Assembly (NCBI GenBank): GCA_002439095.1
Contig: DJOT01000034.1
Span: forward strand, 1-15,222
From: Bacteroidales bacterium UBA6431
GTDB taxonomy: Bacteria; Bacteroidota; Bacteroidia; Bacteroidales; UBA932
Length of the DNA stretch: 15,222 nucleotides
Direction of reading: 5' to 3'
Each line of letters begins with the position of its first letter. The stretch's first letter is position 1. Position numbers and translations under genes: made by a program. The notes beneath the pieces are model-generated. The model searched no databases. It was not told the DNA's origin and worked only from the letters and a program-made list of their open reading frames with translations. Below, piece by piece: positions 1 to 7,094 of the stretch.

Positions 1-289
1 GGCGGAAAGAGAGTGGCGAAGGGGTCTGGTGCAGTCCAGGAGGTAGGGGTAAAAATCGCGAAAAACACCCATACCTTTGCTGACGGGGTGCCGCAGAGGG
101 CCGTATAAGGGCAGCGCTTCCGGAAGGTAGGGGAGGAAATTGCCATAAATACCCCAACCTTTGACGAGGGGATGCCGCAGAAAGCCGTGCAGTGGCAGTG
201 CCTCCAGAAGGTAGGGGTAAAAAGCGCTAAAAACACCCCAACCTTTGCTGACGGGGTGTCGCAGAGCGCTGCAGAATGGCGGTGAGTCC
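1..289. repeat. Left tandem array of an 84-base hairpin unit (3 copies)
   Basis: Three diverged copies of one unit lie head to tail. The landmark GGTAGGGG starts at 42, 126 and 210, giving an exact 84-base period. In each copy it is followed by an A-rich spacer and then ACCC(C/A)(A/T)ACC (67-75, 151-159, 235-243), so every unit can fold into a hairpin with an arm of about 9 bases. After the hairpin comes a second conserved block resembling GACGGGGTGCCGCAGA. The third copy is identical to a copy in the right flank, in inverted orientation. The array begins at the window edge and may extend further left. I see no credible gene here. Function is unknown; it looks like a dispersed intergenic palindromic repeat family. 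Confidence 0.85.
171..289 (+). repeat. Left arm of a perfect 119-base inverted repeat bracketing the PUL
   Basis: Bases 171-289 are the exact reverse complement of 14551-14669, with paired coordinates summing to 14840 and no gaps. Beyond 289 the match continues without gaps but with scattered mismatches (290, 301, 315, 317, 322, 323, 326, 327, 336) into the hairpin at 328-371. The arm includes the third 84-base unit. The two arms enclose all six complete genes. Confidence 0.93.
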
Positions 290-327
290 TTGTGGGAAAG
301 GGGCGTTGGCTGACAGTGCAGGTGCGA

Positions 328-371
328 GAGGTGGCTGGGGCTCAACACAAAAGCCTCGCCCCTGCCACCTC
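328..371. repeat. Long G/C-rich hairpin, left copy
   Basis: The arm GAGGTGGCTGGGGC (328-341) pairs with GCCCCTGCCACCTC (358-371), with one mismatch in 14 pairs. The 16-base loop (342-357) begins TCAACACAAAA. The same hairpin occurs at 14468-14513. The loop reads in the same direction in both copies although the surrounding sequence is inverted. No T-run follows on either strand, so this does not look like an ordinary intrinsic terminator. Confidence 0.85.
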
Positions 372-483
372 CCGCCACTCCCGCCACTGGTCCGCGCCGC
401 ATCCGCCTCTGCACCCCTCTGGTCCGCACGAAGTCGATTCCGTTCGGGAGAGGACGGGTTCGACGTACGGAATCTTTGGAAAA
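372..483. other. Gene-free G/C-rich spacer in the left flank
   Basis: No coding region is supported. The stretch CGCACGAAGTC at 425-435 recurs in inverted orientation at 14366-14376, so homology between the flanks continues in pieces past the hairpin. A GTACGGAA motif near 464 is shared with the right flank (near 14413 and 14814), there in direct orientation. Open frames across this region have compositions unlike real proteins and differ between the two flanks. Confidence 0.55.
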
Positions 484-539
484 TCCCCGAACCGGGTTAT
501 AGCAGAAAATGATTAAAATGCTATAGCCTGGCTCGGGGA
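484..539 (-). terminator. Large hairpin, probable terminator of the PUL operon
   Basis: Arms of 21 bases (484-504 and 519-539) enclose a 14-base loop. Eighteen positions are Watson-Crick pairs, and the outer part is TCCCCGA/TCGGGGA. Read on the minus strand, the hairpin lies about 70 bases past the GH2 stop and is followed by ATTTTCC, a weak U-tract. The inner part of the stem carries GGTTATAGCA/TGCTATAGCC, the same core as the smaller hairpins at 568-601, 14939-14974 and 15011-15048. It is either a terminator or a member of that palindromic repeat family; both may be true. Confidence 0.5.
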
Positions 540-567
540 TCGGCCTCTGGGAATGTTTTAGGTCTTG

Positions 568-601
568 GGTTATAGCATAATGCAGGGAAAATGCCATAAC
601 C
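568..601 (-). repeat. GGTTATAG-type hairpin just after the GH2 stop
   Basis: GGTTATAGCAT (568-578) pairs with ATGCCATAACC (591-601) around a 12-base loop. As minus-strand RNA the single non-Watson-Crick position becomes a G-U pair, so the stem is unbroken in the PUL transcript. It starts 8 bases after the GH2 stop codon. No T-run follows, so it may protect the 3' end of the transcript or simply belong to the dispersed GGTTATAG family seen on both sides of the PUL. Confidence 0.6.
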
Positions 602-609
602 TAGAAAAT

Positions 610-3060
610 CTATTCTGCGGTCAGCTTGACCTGCACCCCTTCGAGCAGAGGGGAAGTGAAGCTGACGGTGATTTCGCCAGGCTCGCCGGTGGTCTGGATG
701 TAGGCGAGCAGCCGGCCGTTGTAGACCCTCTGCTTATTGTCGCGGTAATCGCCCATGTCGGTATTGTCCGCACCCTCGAGTCCGAGCAGGCGTGCCGGAC
801 CCTCCACGGTGCAGGTGATGTTGTTGTCAGCGAGCTTGACCATCACCCCTTTCTCGTCAACCACGGTCACGGTGATGTGGGCTGTGGCCTTGTCGCGTGA
901 CAGCTCCGTCCTGTCGGCAGTGGCACGAATGGCGTACGGGTGGCCTGAAGTGGTTATGCTGTACTCGGAGAGCACCTTGCCGTCCATGTCGCAGCCCTCG
1001 GCCTTGAGGGTGCCCGGACGGAACGGGATGTCCCAATAGATGATGCCGCTCTTGTCGTCGTAAGGCTTCATCTCCCCGACCTGCTTGCCGTCCAGAAGGA
1101 GGCGTGCCTGAGGGGCGTTGGTGTAGCAAACGACGCGGATCTTCTGCTCCAGGGCGTAGTTCCAGCTGTCGAGAGCATCGGTGGAGAGGAATACGCGTCC
1201 GTCGCGGCGAACAGGTCCCGGTCTGCGGTTGCCCGCATCGGCAGGGTATGTGCCGATATAGGTCACTGGCTCGGTGCTCCACATGGAGGCGCGGAAATAG
1301 CCGCGAGGCTTAGGGAAGCTGGCGAAGTCGAGAAGTCCGGTCCCGAGGCCGCGCGACGGCCAGCGGTTAGACTCTCCAAGGTAGTCGGTCCCGGTCCAGA
1401 TGAACTGGCCGAAGATGTAGTCGTTGTCGCGCACGGCGAGCCATGCGTCACGGCTCAGGCCGTTTTCACTGCCGTAGATGACGCGCTCCGGGTAGGTGGC
1501 GTGATCCTGGGCGTAGCGGTTCTCGGTGTAGTTGTAGCCCACAACATCCACAGCCTCAGGATACTCGGTCTCGTTGGACATCACAACCCCGGCAAGGGCT
1601 CCCGTGATAGGACGGGAAGTGTCCACGGCACGTACGCAGGCTGCAAGCCTCTTGGCTATCTTGCCTATGCGCATCGCGTCCGGCGCCTTGGGGTTGTAGC
1701 CCCCGAACATCGGCTGATTGATGCTGCTGCCGTCCAGGACCGGGTGTGAGTATGGATCGTTGGGGTAGTCAACCTCGTTGCCGATGCTCCAGAGGAAGAT
1801 GCTGGTGTGGTTGCGGTCACGGCGTACCATGTCGGTGATGTCGGTCTCGATCCACTCCTCGAAGAAGTCGAAGGTGCCGTCGTAGCCCGGGGTGCCCACG
1901 TTCCAGCCCTCGATCCACTTGCGCTTAGGGAACTCCCACTCGTCGGACACCTCGTCCATCACGAGCAGCCCCATCTCGTCGCAGAGGTCGTAGAGGACAG
2001 GGGCCTGCGGGTTGTGGCTCATGCGGATGGCATTGGTGCCGATGGCCTTGAGGTTCTCAAGACGTCTTCTCCAGACTTCCTCGGGCACCACAGCTCCGAG
2101 CACGCCGGCATCGTGGTGCAGGCAGACTCCCTTGACTTTCATCCAGTTGCCGTTGAGGGCAAATCCTTTATCTGGGTCGAATTGGAGGGTACGCAGGCCC
2201 ACGCGGGTCTCAGCCCCATCGATCTTCTGCCCGTCCTCGAGGAGTTCGGTCTTGAGGGTATACAGATACGGATCGCCAAGATCCCAGCGATGAGGTTTCT
2301 TGACCTTGAGGTCGATGTTGAGTTTGCTCTCCCCCGGCTCCAGGTCCTTGACAGCGGCGCTGCGGCTTGCCACCTGGATGCCGGAAGCATCGTAGAGAGT
2401 GGCCTTAACCGTGAGCTTGCCACTTACTGAGAGGTGCTTCTGCACTTCAATATCAACATCTACAACCGCCTGATTGTCAGAGATGGACTTGGCCTTCCAA
2501 CCCACACCCCAAAGGGCGAAATGGGTCTGAGGCGCAGATACGAGCCAGACATCCCGGTAGATACCGGAGCCCGTGTACCAGCGCGAGTCGGCGTAACGGC
2601 TGTGGTCAACTCTGACGGAAAGCAGGTTCTCCCCGTCCCTGAGGTAAGGGGTCAGGTCATACAAGAACGAGACGTAGCCATTTGGACGCTTGCCTAGCAG
2701 TTGCCCGTTGAGATAAACCTCGCTGCGGTTGTAGACTCCCTCGAAGTAGATGTAGTGACGGGGAGAGTCATCGCTCACCGTGAAATGCTTGCGATACCAG
2801 CCGATGCCGCCCGGGAGGTAGCCTGTGCAGCTGGCGAGGGTCGGAGAGAGCAGCCCCTCGACGGACCAGTCGTGCGGAAGGTCGAGCTTGCGCCATTTCG
2901 AGTCATCGAAGGAATTGTCTTTGTACGCGGTGCTGTCTGTGAGGCTGAAGAGCCAGCCGTCATCGAATTTGACGGCGTTGCCGAACGAGGTCTGCGCCGG
3001 TGCGGACAGGCAGCAGGCCAGAGACAGCAGAATTGTAAGAATGGAAAATTTTTTGTTCAT
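610..3060 (-). CDS. Glycoside hydrolase family 2 (beta-galactosidase-like), secreted
   Basis: Retaining exo-glycosidase of GH2, probably removing a terminal beta-linked galactose or related sugar in the periplasm. The start is placed at 3060, giving 816 residues, because it yields a clean signal peptide (MNKKFSILTILLSLACCLSA, cleavage probably after APAQ near 23). An in-frame ATG at 3081 would add seven residues. Domain order is the GH2 standard: jelly-roll sugar-binding domain about 28-175 (with LPHDW and WYTGSGIYRDVWL), Ig-like domain about 180-290, TIM barrel about 300-600, then two C-terminal beta domains of the DUF4982 and GH2 C-terminal type. The acid/base is E429 in SIGNE and the nucleophile is E532 in YGSENG. 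SLAC near residues 13-16 resembles a poor lipobox, so lipidation is unlikely but not excluded. It is the last gene of the operon, 85 bases after its neighbour. GH2 also contains beta-glucuronidases, beta-mannosidases, alpha-L-arabinopyranosidases and beta-galacturonidases, so the exact sugar is open. Confidence 0.93.
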   Translation of the reverse strand: MNKKFSILTILLSLACCLSAPAQTSFGNAVKFDDGWLFSLTDSTAYKDNSFDDSKWRKLDLPHDWSVEGLLSPTLASCTGYLPGGIGWYRKHFTVSDDSPRHYIYFEGVYNRSEVYLNGQLLGKRPNGYVSFLYDLTPYLRDGENLLSVRVDHSRYADSRWYTGSGIYRDVWLVSAPQTHFALWGVGWKAKSISDNQAVVDVDIEVQKHLSVSGKLTVKATLYDASGIQVASRSAAVKDLEPGESKLNIDLKVKKPHRWDLGDPYLYTLKTELLEDGQKIDGAETRVGLRTLQFDPDKGFALNGNWMKVKGVCLHHDAGVLGAVVPEEVWRRRLENLKAIGTNAIRMSHNPQAPVLYDLCDEMGLLVMDEVSDEWEFPKRKWIEGWNVGTPGYDGTFDFFEEWIETDITDMVRRDRNHTSIFLWSIGNEVDYPNDPYSHPVLDGSSINQPMFGGYNPKAPDAMRIGKIAKRLAACVRAVDTSRPITGALAGVVMSNETEYPEAVDVVGYNYTENRYAQDHATYPERVIYGSENGLSRDAWLAVRDNDYIFGQFIWTGTDYLGESNRWPSRGLGTGLLDFASFPKPRGYFRASMWSTEPVTYIGTYPADAGNRRPGPVRRDGRVFLSTDALDSWNYALEQKIRVVCYTNAPQARLLLDGKQVGEMKPYDDKSGIIYWDIPFRPGTLKAEGCDMDGKVLSEYSITTSGHPYAIRATADRTELSRDKATAHITVTVVDEKGVMVKLADNNITCTVEGPARLLGLEGADNTDMGDYRDNKQRVYNGRLLAYIQTTGEPGEITVSFTSPLLEGVQVKLTAE

Positions 3061-3096
3061 AGTTGTTTGAAATGTCCTCAAATATCGGGAAATAAG

Positions 3097-3122
3097 CCGG
3101 AGTCCGCAAGGGCAGACCCCGG
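3097..3122 (-). promoter_or_regulatory. Intercistronic RNA hairpin before the GH2 gene
   Basis: Eleven-base arms (3097-3107 and 3112-3122) enclose a 4-base loop. As minus-strand RNA all eleven positions pair, two of them as G-U; on the plus strand those two are A-C mismatches. The structure therefore fits the PUL transcript specifically. It lies in the only long gap of the operon and could stabilise the upstream message or partly attenuate GH2 expression. A weak promoter-like pair also overlaps here: CTTG at 3107-3110 and GATATTTG at 3079-3086, minus strand, 20 bases apart, which would give a separate GH2 start. Neither role is proven. Confidence 0.45.
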
Positions 3123-3145
3123 CCGGGATACAATTTTTTAAGGAA

Positions 3146-5116
3146 TTATTGACGTCTTGCAGGAGTCTCGGCGAAAGCGATCTCCCACTCCTCAGCGAAC
3201 TTGCCCTTCTCGACGCTGACCTTGACCTTGCTTGAGAGCAGGGTCTGTACGTCGGTCTTGAGCTTGAGGGCGAATTCGGAGCGGCTCTTGGCCTTGGCGA
3301 GATCCACGGTGACGGTCTTGCCGTTCTTAGGGTTGGTCCAGGAGATCTTTCCGGTCACTCCTTCCTCGAGAGGCTGGTAGAGCTTGATGTTGAGCACATC
3401 AGTCTCCTTGATGCCGAACTCGAGAGGGAAGCACCACTTGGCCCATGCCACTGCGGAGGCGTCGCGTGCATCAGCATCCTGTACGGCGATGGCAGCCTCG
3501 TCGGCGAACACGCCGCTGCCGAGGTACTCGAACGCGCCTACATCAGGGTGGCCGTCGTTTACCGGGAGACCGAAGAAGTCGCGTCCGCCGTTGTTCGGCA
3601 TGTAGAGACCAGCGTTGATGCAAGGGGAATCTGCGCGCAGCATATAGCCCTTGAGAGTGCACAGACCGGTGCCGCCGGTGCCCGGAGCCACGAACTTAGG
3701 ATCGGCCACGATGGCCTTAGGGTCATCTGGAAGACCGTTCTTCCAAGGTCCGAAGTAGCAGTTGTTAAGGAAGAGGCTGCCGGCAGGGAGGTTCGGCTTG
3801 AGGGTGTCGTCGAATGTCCTGTCCCAAGCGAAGCCTGTAGACCATGCCGTGCGGAACTGGCCCTGACCGGTGGCGTAGAAGATGTTGTTGTAGAAATGTG
3901 CGCCGAGATCATCGATGTTCTTGGCCTTCTCAGGGTAGTCGCCACGGAAGTACTCAATCTCTGAAACGCCGTGGTCTACGTAGAACACGTTGTTGTAGAG
4001 GATGTTGTTGTCGTTCTTGAGGCTGCCCTGCATCTGGACGAGGTGGGTCTTGTCGTTCTCGGAGATGTTGTAGCGGGCCACGTTCTCGAAGATGTCGTAC
4101 ATCAGGAGGAGGAAGCCGTGGTTCTCCTTGCTGTAGTTGTACTGTGCAAGGCACCTCTTGCAGTAGAAGTCGAAGTCGTATGCGAAGCCGTCGCCGTTAC
4201 GGATCTGACGGCCGGTGTCATAGACCTCGTTGAACTGCATGATGGTCTCCTCGCAGCGGATGATCCAGCAGGCTGCGGTGTGCGGCCACCAGCCCTCGCC
4301 TTTCTCGGCCCAACCTGTATCTCCAGGGAGGTCAAGAGAACCGGAACGCAGGCAGGAACGGTGGATCTCGTTGAACTCGATGAGAGCCCTGTACGAGCCG
4401 CCTACGATGATACCGTCACCGCCCAGATCGTCCATGTAGTTGCGGCGCACGCGGAGCTTGCCGATGCCGTTGGTGGTGATGCCGACCTTGTCCACCCTCT
4501 CGATCCTGTTGCCCTCGATGAGCACATCCTCAAGGGTCGGAGGGACATAGGCTACAGGAGAATCTCTCCACGGACGGTTGACCCCGCCAGTGATGGCAGC
4601 GCTGCGCAGGCGGGTGCCGCCCATCTGGCCCCAGATGTCATGGATGAAGTTGTCCTTGATCACGATGTAGTTGAAAGCCTTGCCCGGCTCATTCTCATCG
4701 ATGAGGATGCCGTTGCGGCCCACTCCCACTTCCGGAGCGTAGCCGCTGGTTATCTCGAATCCGCGAACTTCAAGCCCGTCGGCGTTGAGGATGGTGATGG
4801 CTGAGCCTTCCTTCTTGCCCATGTTGATCACCGGACGGCCCTCTCCGTACCCGGAGAACACGATCGGTTTCTCCGGGGTGCCGGAACTCTTGATGACGAG
4901 GTTGCCGTAGAATGTGGCGCCGCCCTCGAAGAGAATCTTGTCGCCGGCCTGGAAAGTGGCGGCGTTGACCTTGTCAATGCTCTTCCAGGCATTGCGCACT
5001 GAAAGTCCGTCCGCAGAGTCGCTTCCCTGCGGAGATACGAAGTATGTCTTGTCCTGCGCCTGAAGTCCAAGCGCGGCAAGAGCGAATATGCTGATTACTA
5101 AACTAACTTTTTTCAT
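3146..5116 (-). CDS. Right-handed parallel beta-helix protein, secreted (paralogue 2)
   Basis: 656 residues with a signal peptide (1-20, LGLQAQ cleavage region) and an N-terminal TYFVSPQGSDSADGLS segment typical of secreted right-handed beta-helix carbohydrate-active proteins. Helical coils rich in N, G, V and I run to about residue 530, then a C-terminal beta-rich domain of about 100 residues. The most conserved patch against the neighbouring paralogue is about 280-380, including ACWI, NGDGFAYDFDF (307-317), CKRC (319-322), QYNYSKENHGFLLLMY and NNVFYVDHG. Its acidic cluster is a candidate catalytic or metal site. The fold is used by pectate lyases, GH28, GH120 and GH141, but I cannot assign a family or reaction. 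The start is two bases after the upstream stop (TAA, AA, ATG), so translation is probably coupled. An insertion around residues 267-275 (TGWAEKGEG) is absent from its paralogue. Confidence 0.85.
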   Translation of the reverse strand: MKKVSLVISIFALAALGLQAQDKTYFVSPQGSDSADGLSVRNAWKSIDKVNAATFQAGDKILFEGGATFYGNLVIKSSGTPEKPIVFSGYGEGRPVINMGKKEGSAITILNADGLEVRGFEITSGYAPEVGVGRNGILIDENEPGKAFNYIVIKDNFIHDIWGQMGGTRLRSAAITGGVNRPWRDSPVAYVPPTLEDVLIEGNRIERVDKVGITTNGIGKLRVRRNYMDDLGGDGIIVGGSYRALIEFNEIHRSCLRSGSLDLPGDTGWAEKGEGWWPHTAACWIIRCEETIMQFNEVYDTGRQIRNGDGFAYDFDFYCKRCLAQYNYSKENHGFLLLMYDIFENVARYNISENDKTHLVQMQGSLKNDNNILYNNVFYVDHGVSEIEYFRGDYPEKAKNIDDLGAHFYNNIFYATGQGQFRTAWSTGFAWDRTFDDTLKPNLPAGSLFLNNCYFGPWKNGLPDDPKAIVADPKFVAPGTGGTGLCTLKGYMLRADSPCINAGLYMPNNGGRDFFGLPVNDGHPDVGAFEYLGSGVFADEAAIAVQDADARDASAVAWAKWCFPLEFGIKETDVLNIKLYQPLEEGVTGKISWTNPKNGKTVTVDLAKAKSRSEFALKLKTDVQTLLSSKVKVSVEKGKFAEEWEIAFAETPARRQ

Positions 5117-5118
5117 TT

Positions 5119-7089
5119 TTATCTGTTTCTTTGTGCAATTTCTTTCACCGGAATCTCGAATTCTTCACTGAACGAGCCGTTGGTGAGTGATACTTTGACC
5201 GCTGTGCCGTCCGGGACGCTCAGTCCCTCCTTGACCGGCAGGGTCAGGGTGCGGCGGTCTTTCAGTTTGGAAATGTCTAATTTGTATGTTTTACCCTTGA
5301 CAGGGTCTGTCCAGCTGACGCTGCCCGTGATGTCCCCGGTGAGGGCCTCGCGCAGGCGGATGCTGAACCTGGCAGGACCGTTGGAGGCTATTGCCTGAGG
5401 GAAGCTCCATCTTGCCCATGCCACTGACGATGCCTCGCGGGAGGCCCTGTCAAGTGCTGCCTCCTTTTCCGGGTCGGCCTCCGGCACGCTTCCGAGATAC
5501 TCGAACGCTCCTATGTCGGTCTTGCCGTCATACAGAGGCTGTCCGAAGAAGTCGCGACGGCCGTTGTCCGGGATGTAGACTCCCGCACCGATGCACGGGG
5601 AGTCCGCTCGGAGCATATAGCCCTTGAGAGTGCACAGACCGTCCCCTCCGGTGCCAGGCGCCACGAACTTCGGGTCTGCGACCAGAGCCTGCGGATCATC
5701 CGGGATGCCGCTTTTCCACGGGCCGAAGTAGCAGTTGGCAAGGAACATGCTTCCTGCCGGGAGGTCGGGCTTGAGGGTGTCGTCGAACTTCCTCTCCCAG
5801 GTGTAGCCTGTGGAGTATGCGGTGCGGAAACGTCCCTGTCCGGTGGCGTAGAAGATGTTGTTGACGAAGCGGGCCCCGAGGTCATTGATGTCCTTGGCGC
5901 TCTCCGGGAAGTCTCCCCTGAAGAAATCAAGGTCAAGCAGGCCGTGATCCACATAGAACACGTTGTTGTAGAGGACGTTGTTGTCACCCTTGAGGCTTCC
6001 CTGCATCTGTACGAGATGAGTCTTGTCGTTCTCTGAGATGTTGTAGCGGGCGATGTTCTCGAAGATGTTGTACATCAGCAGGAGGAACCCGTGATTCTCC
6101 TTGCTGTAGTTGTACTGTGCGATGCACCTCTTGCAGTTGAAGTCAAAGTCGTAGGCGAAACCGTCCCCGTTGTAGAGGTTGCGGCCGGTGTCATATACTT
6201 CGTTGAACTGCATGATGGTCTCCTCGGTGTCCTGAATCCAACATGCGGCCACGTGCGGCCACCATCCGTCGTCTCCCGGGAGGTCGGGCGCTCCGGCCCT
6301 GAGGCAGCTGCGGCGGATGACGTTGTACTCGATGAGGCCGCGGTACGGGCCGTTGACGAAGATCCCGTCGCCGCCGAGGTTGTCCATGCGGTTCTTGCGT
6401 ACCACCACGTTGTCCCTGGCTCCCCAGCAGACGATGCCGCACTTGTCGATACGCTCGATAGTGTTGCCCTCGATACGCACGTCATTGATAGTGGACGGTT
6501 TGTAGGACGGGTCACGGAACGATTCGCGGTCGCGCAGAATCCTGACGAGGATGGCGGAACTGTAATAGCCCACATTCAGGCCACGTCCTCCCATCTGTCC
6601 CCAGATGTCGTGGATGTAGTTGTCCTCGATGACGATGTGCCGGATGTCGTTGCCCTGTCCGGAGGCTGTCACGGCTATGCCCTGACGGCCCGTCCCGATC
6701 TTGAACGGGGCACCGGAAGTGACTTCCATGCCCTTGACCTCCCAGTAAGAGATGTTTTCGAGCAGGATGCCGGCACCTTCAGCCTCACCGAAATCGATGA
6801 CAGGCCGCTCCCCGCCCCCGTAGGAGGAGAGGACGATTGGATTGCCCTCCGAGCCGGAGCCGCGGGGCTTGAGCTGCCCCTTGAAAGTGGCCCCGGATTC
6901 GAAGAGAATCTTGTCTCCGGGCTGGAAGACCGTGCCGTTTACTTTGGCGATGGTCTTCCAGGCACCCTCGACAGAGAGTCCGTCCGAGCTGTCATCCCCT
7001 CCCGGCGACACGAAGTACGTCCTCTGCTGCGCAGAGACCGACAAGGTGAGGAGGGAGAGCAGGATGAGAGTTGAACTTTTTTTGAACAT
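5119..7089 (-). CDS. Right-handed parallel beta-helix protein, secreted (paralogue 1)
   Basis: The ATG at 7089 is preferred (656 residues, MFKKSSTLILLSLLTLSVSAQQ signal); the frame could also open one codon earlier at a GTG. Architecture equals that of the next gene downstream: TYFVSPGGDDSSDGLS after the signal peptide, beta-helix coils to about 530, closing segment VADPKFVAPGTGG...GYMLRADSPCI near 469-500, then a C-terminal beta domain about 560-656. In the strip from about 289 to 383 the two paralogues differ at only 9 of about 95 residues by my count, far closer than in their N-terminal coils or C-terminal domains, which points to a shared active site. D309, D314 and D316 of GDGFAYDFDF and C319/C322 of CKRC are retained in both. 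It lies 5 bases after the GH51-like stop. It is probably a glycoside hydrolase or polysaccharide lyase; reaction and family are not recognised. Confidence 0.85.
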   Translation of the reverse strand: MFKKSSTLILLSLLTLSVSAQQRTYFVSPGGDDSSDGLSVEGAWKTIAKVNGTVFQPGDKILFESGATFKGQLKPRGSGSEGNPIVLSSYGGGERPVIDFGEAEGAGILLENISYWEVKGMEVTSGAPFKIGTGRQGIAVTASGQGNDIRHIVIEDNYIHDIWGQMGGRGLNVGYYSSAILVRILRDRESFRDPSYKPSTINDVRIEGNTIERIDKCGIVCWGARDNVVVRKNRMDNLGGDGIFVNGPYRGLIEYNVIRRSCLRAGAPDLPGDDGWWPHVAACWIQDTEETIMQFNEVYDTGRNLYNGDGFAYDFDFNCKRCIAQYNYSKENHGFLLLMYNIFENIARYNISENDKTHLVQMQGSLKGDNNVLYNNVFYVDHGLLDLDFFRGDFPESAKDINDLGARFVNNIFYATGQGRFRTAYSTGYTWERKFDDTLKPDLPAGSMFLANCYFGPWKSGIPDDPQALVADPKFVAPGTGGDGLCTLKGYMLRADSPCIGAGVYIPDNGRRDFFGQPLYDGKTDIGAFEYLGSVPEADPEKEAALDRASREASSVAWARWSFPQAIASNGPARFSIRLREALTGDITGSVSWTDPVKGKTYKLDISKLKDRRTLTLPVKEGLSVPDGTAVKVSLTNGSFSEEFEIPVKEIAQRNR

Positions 7090-7094
7090 CACTA

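Noticed and set aside
276..516. Short plus-strand frames in the left flank beginning MAVSPCGK, with a similar frame on the minus strand at 14352-14564
   Set aside because: The resemblance comes from the inverted repeat itself. Although one difference is at a synonymous position, the frames diverge completely after the shared block and run through the hairpin, so coding is not supported.
1..600. CRISPR array in the left flank because of regular 84-base spacing
   Set aside because: The whole unit is repeated, with no short constant repeat and variable spacers, and no cas gene is present.
3971..4804. Plus-strand frame of 277 residues inside the second beta-helix gene; similar antisense frames at 1807-2430 and 6091-7074
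   Set aside because: These lie fully opposite well-supported genes, have valine- and aspartate-rich low-complexity composition, and are typical antisense shadows in G+C-rich coding DNA.
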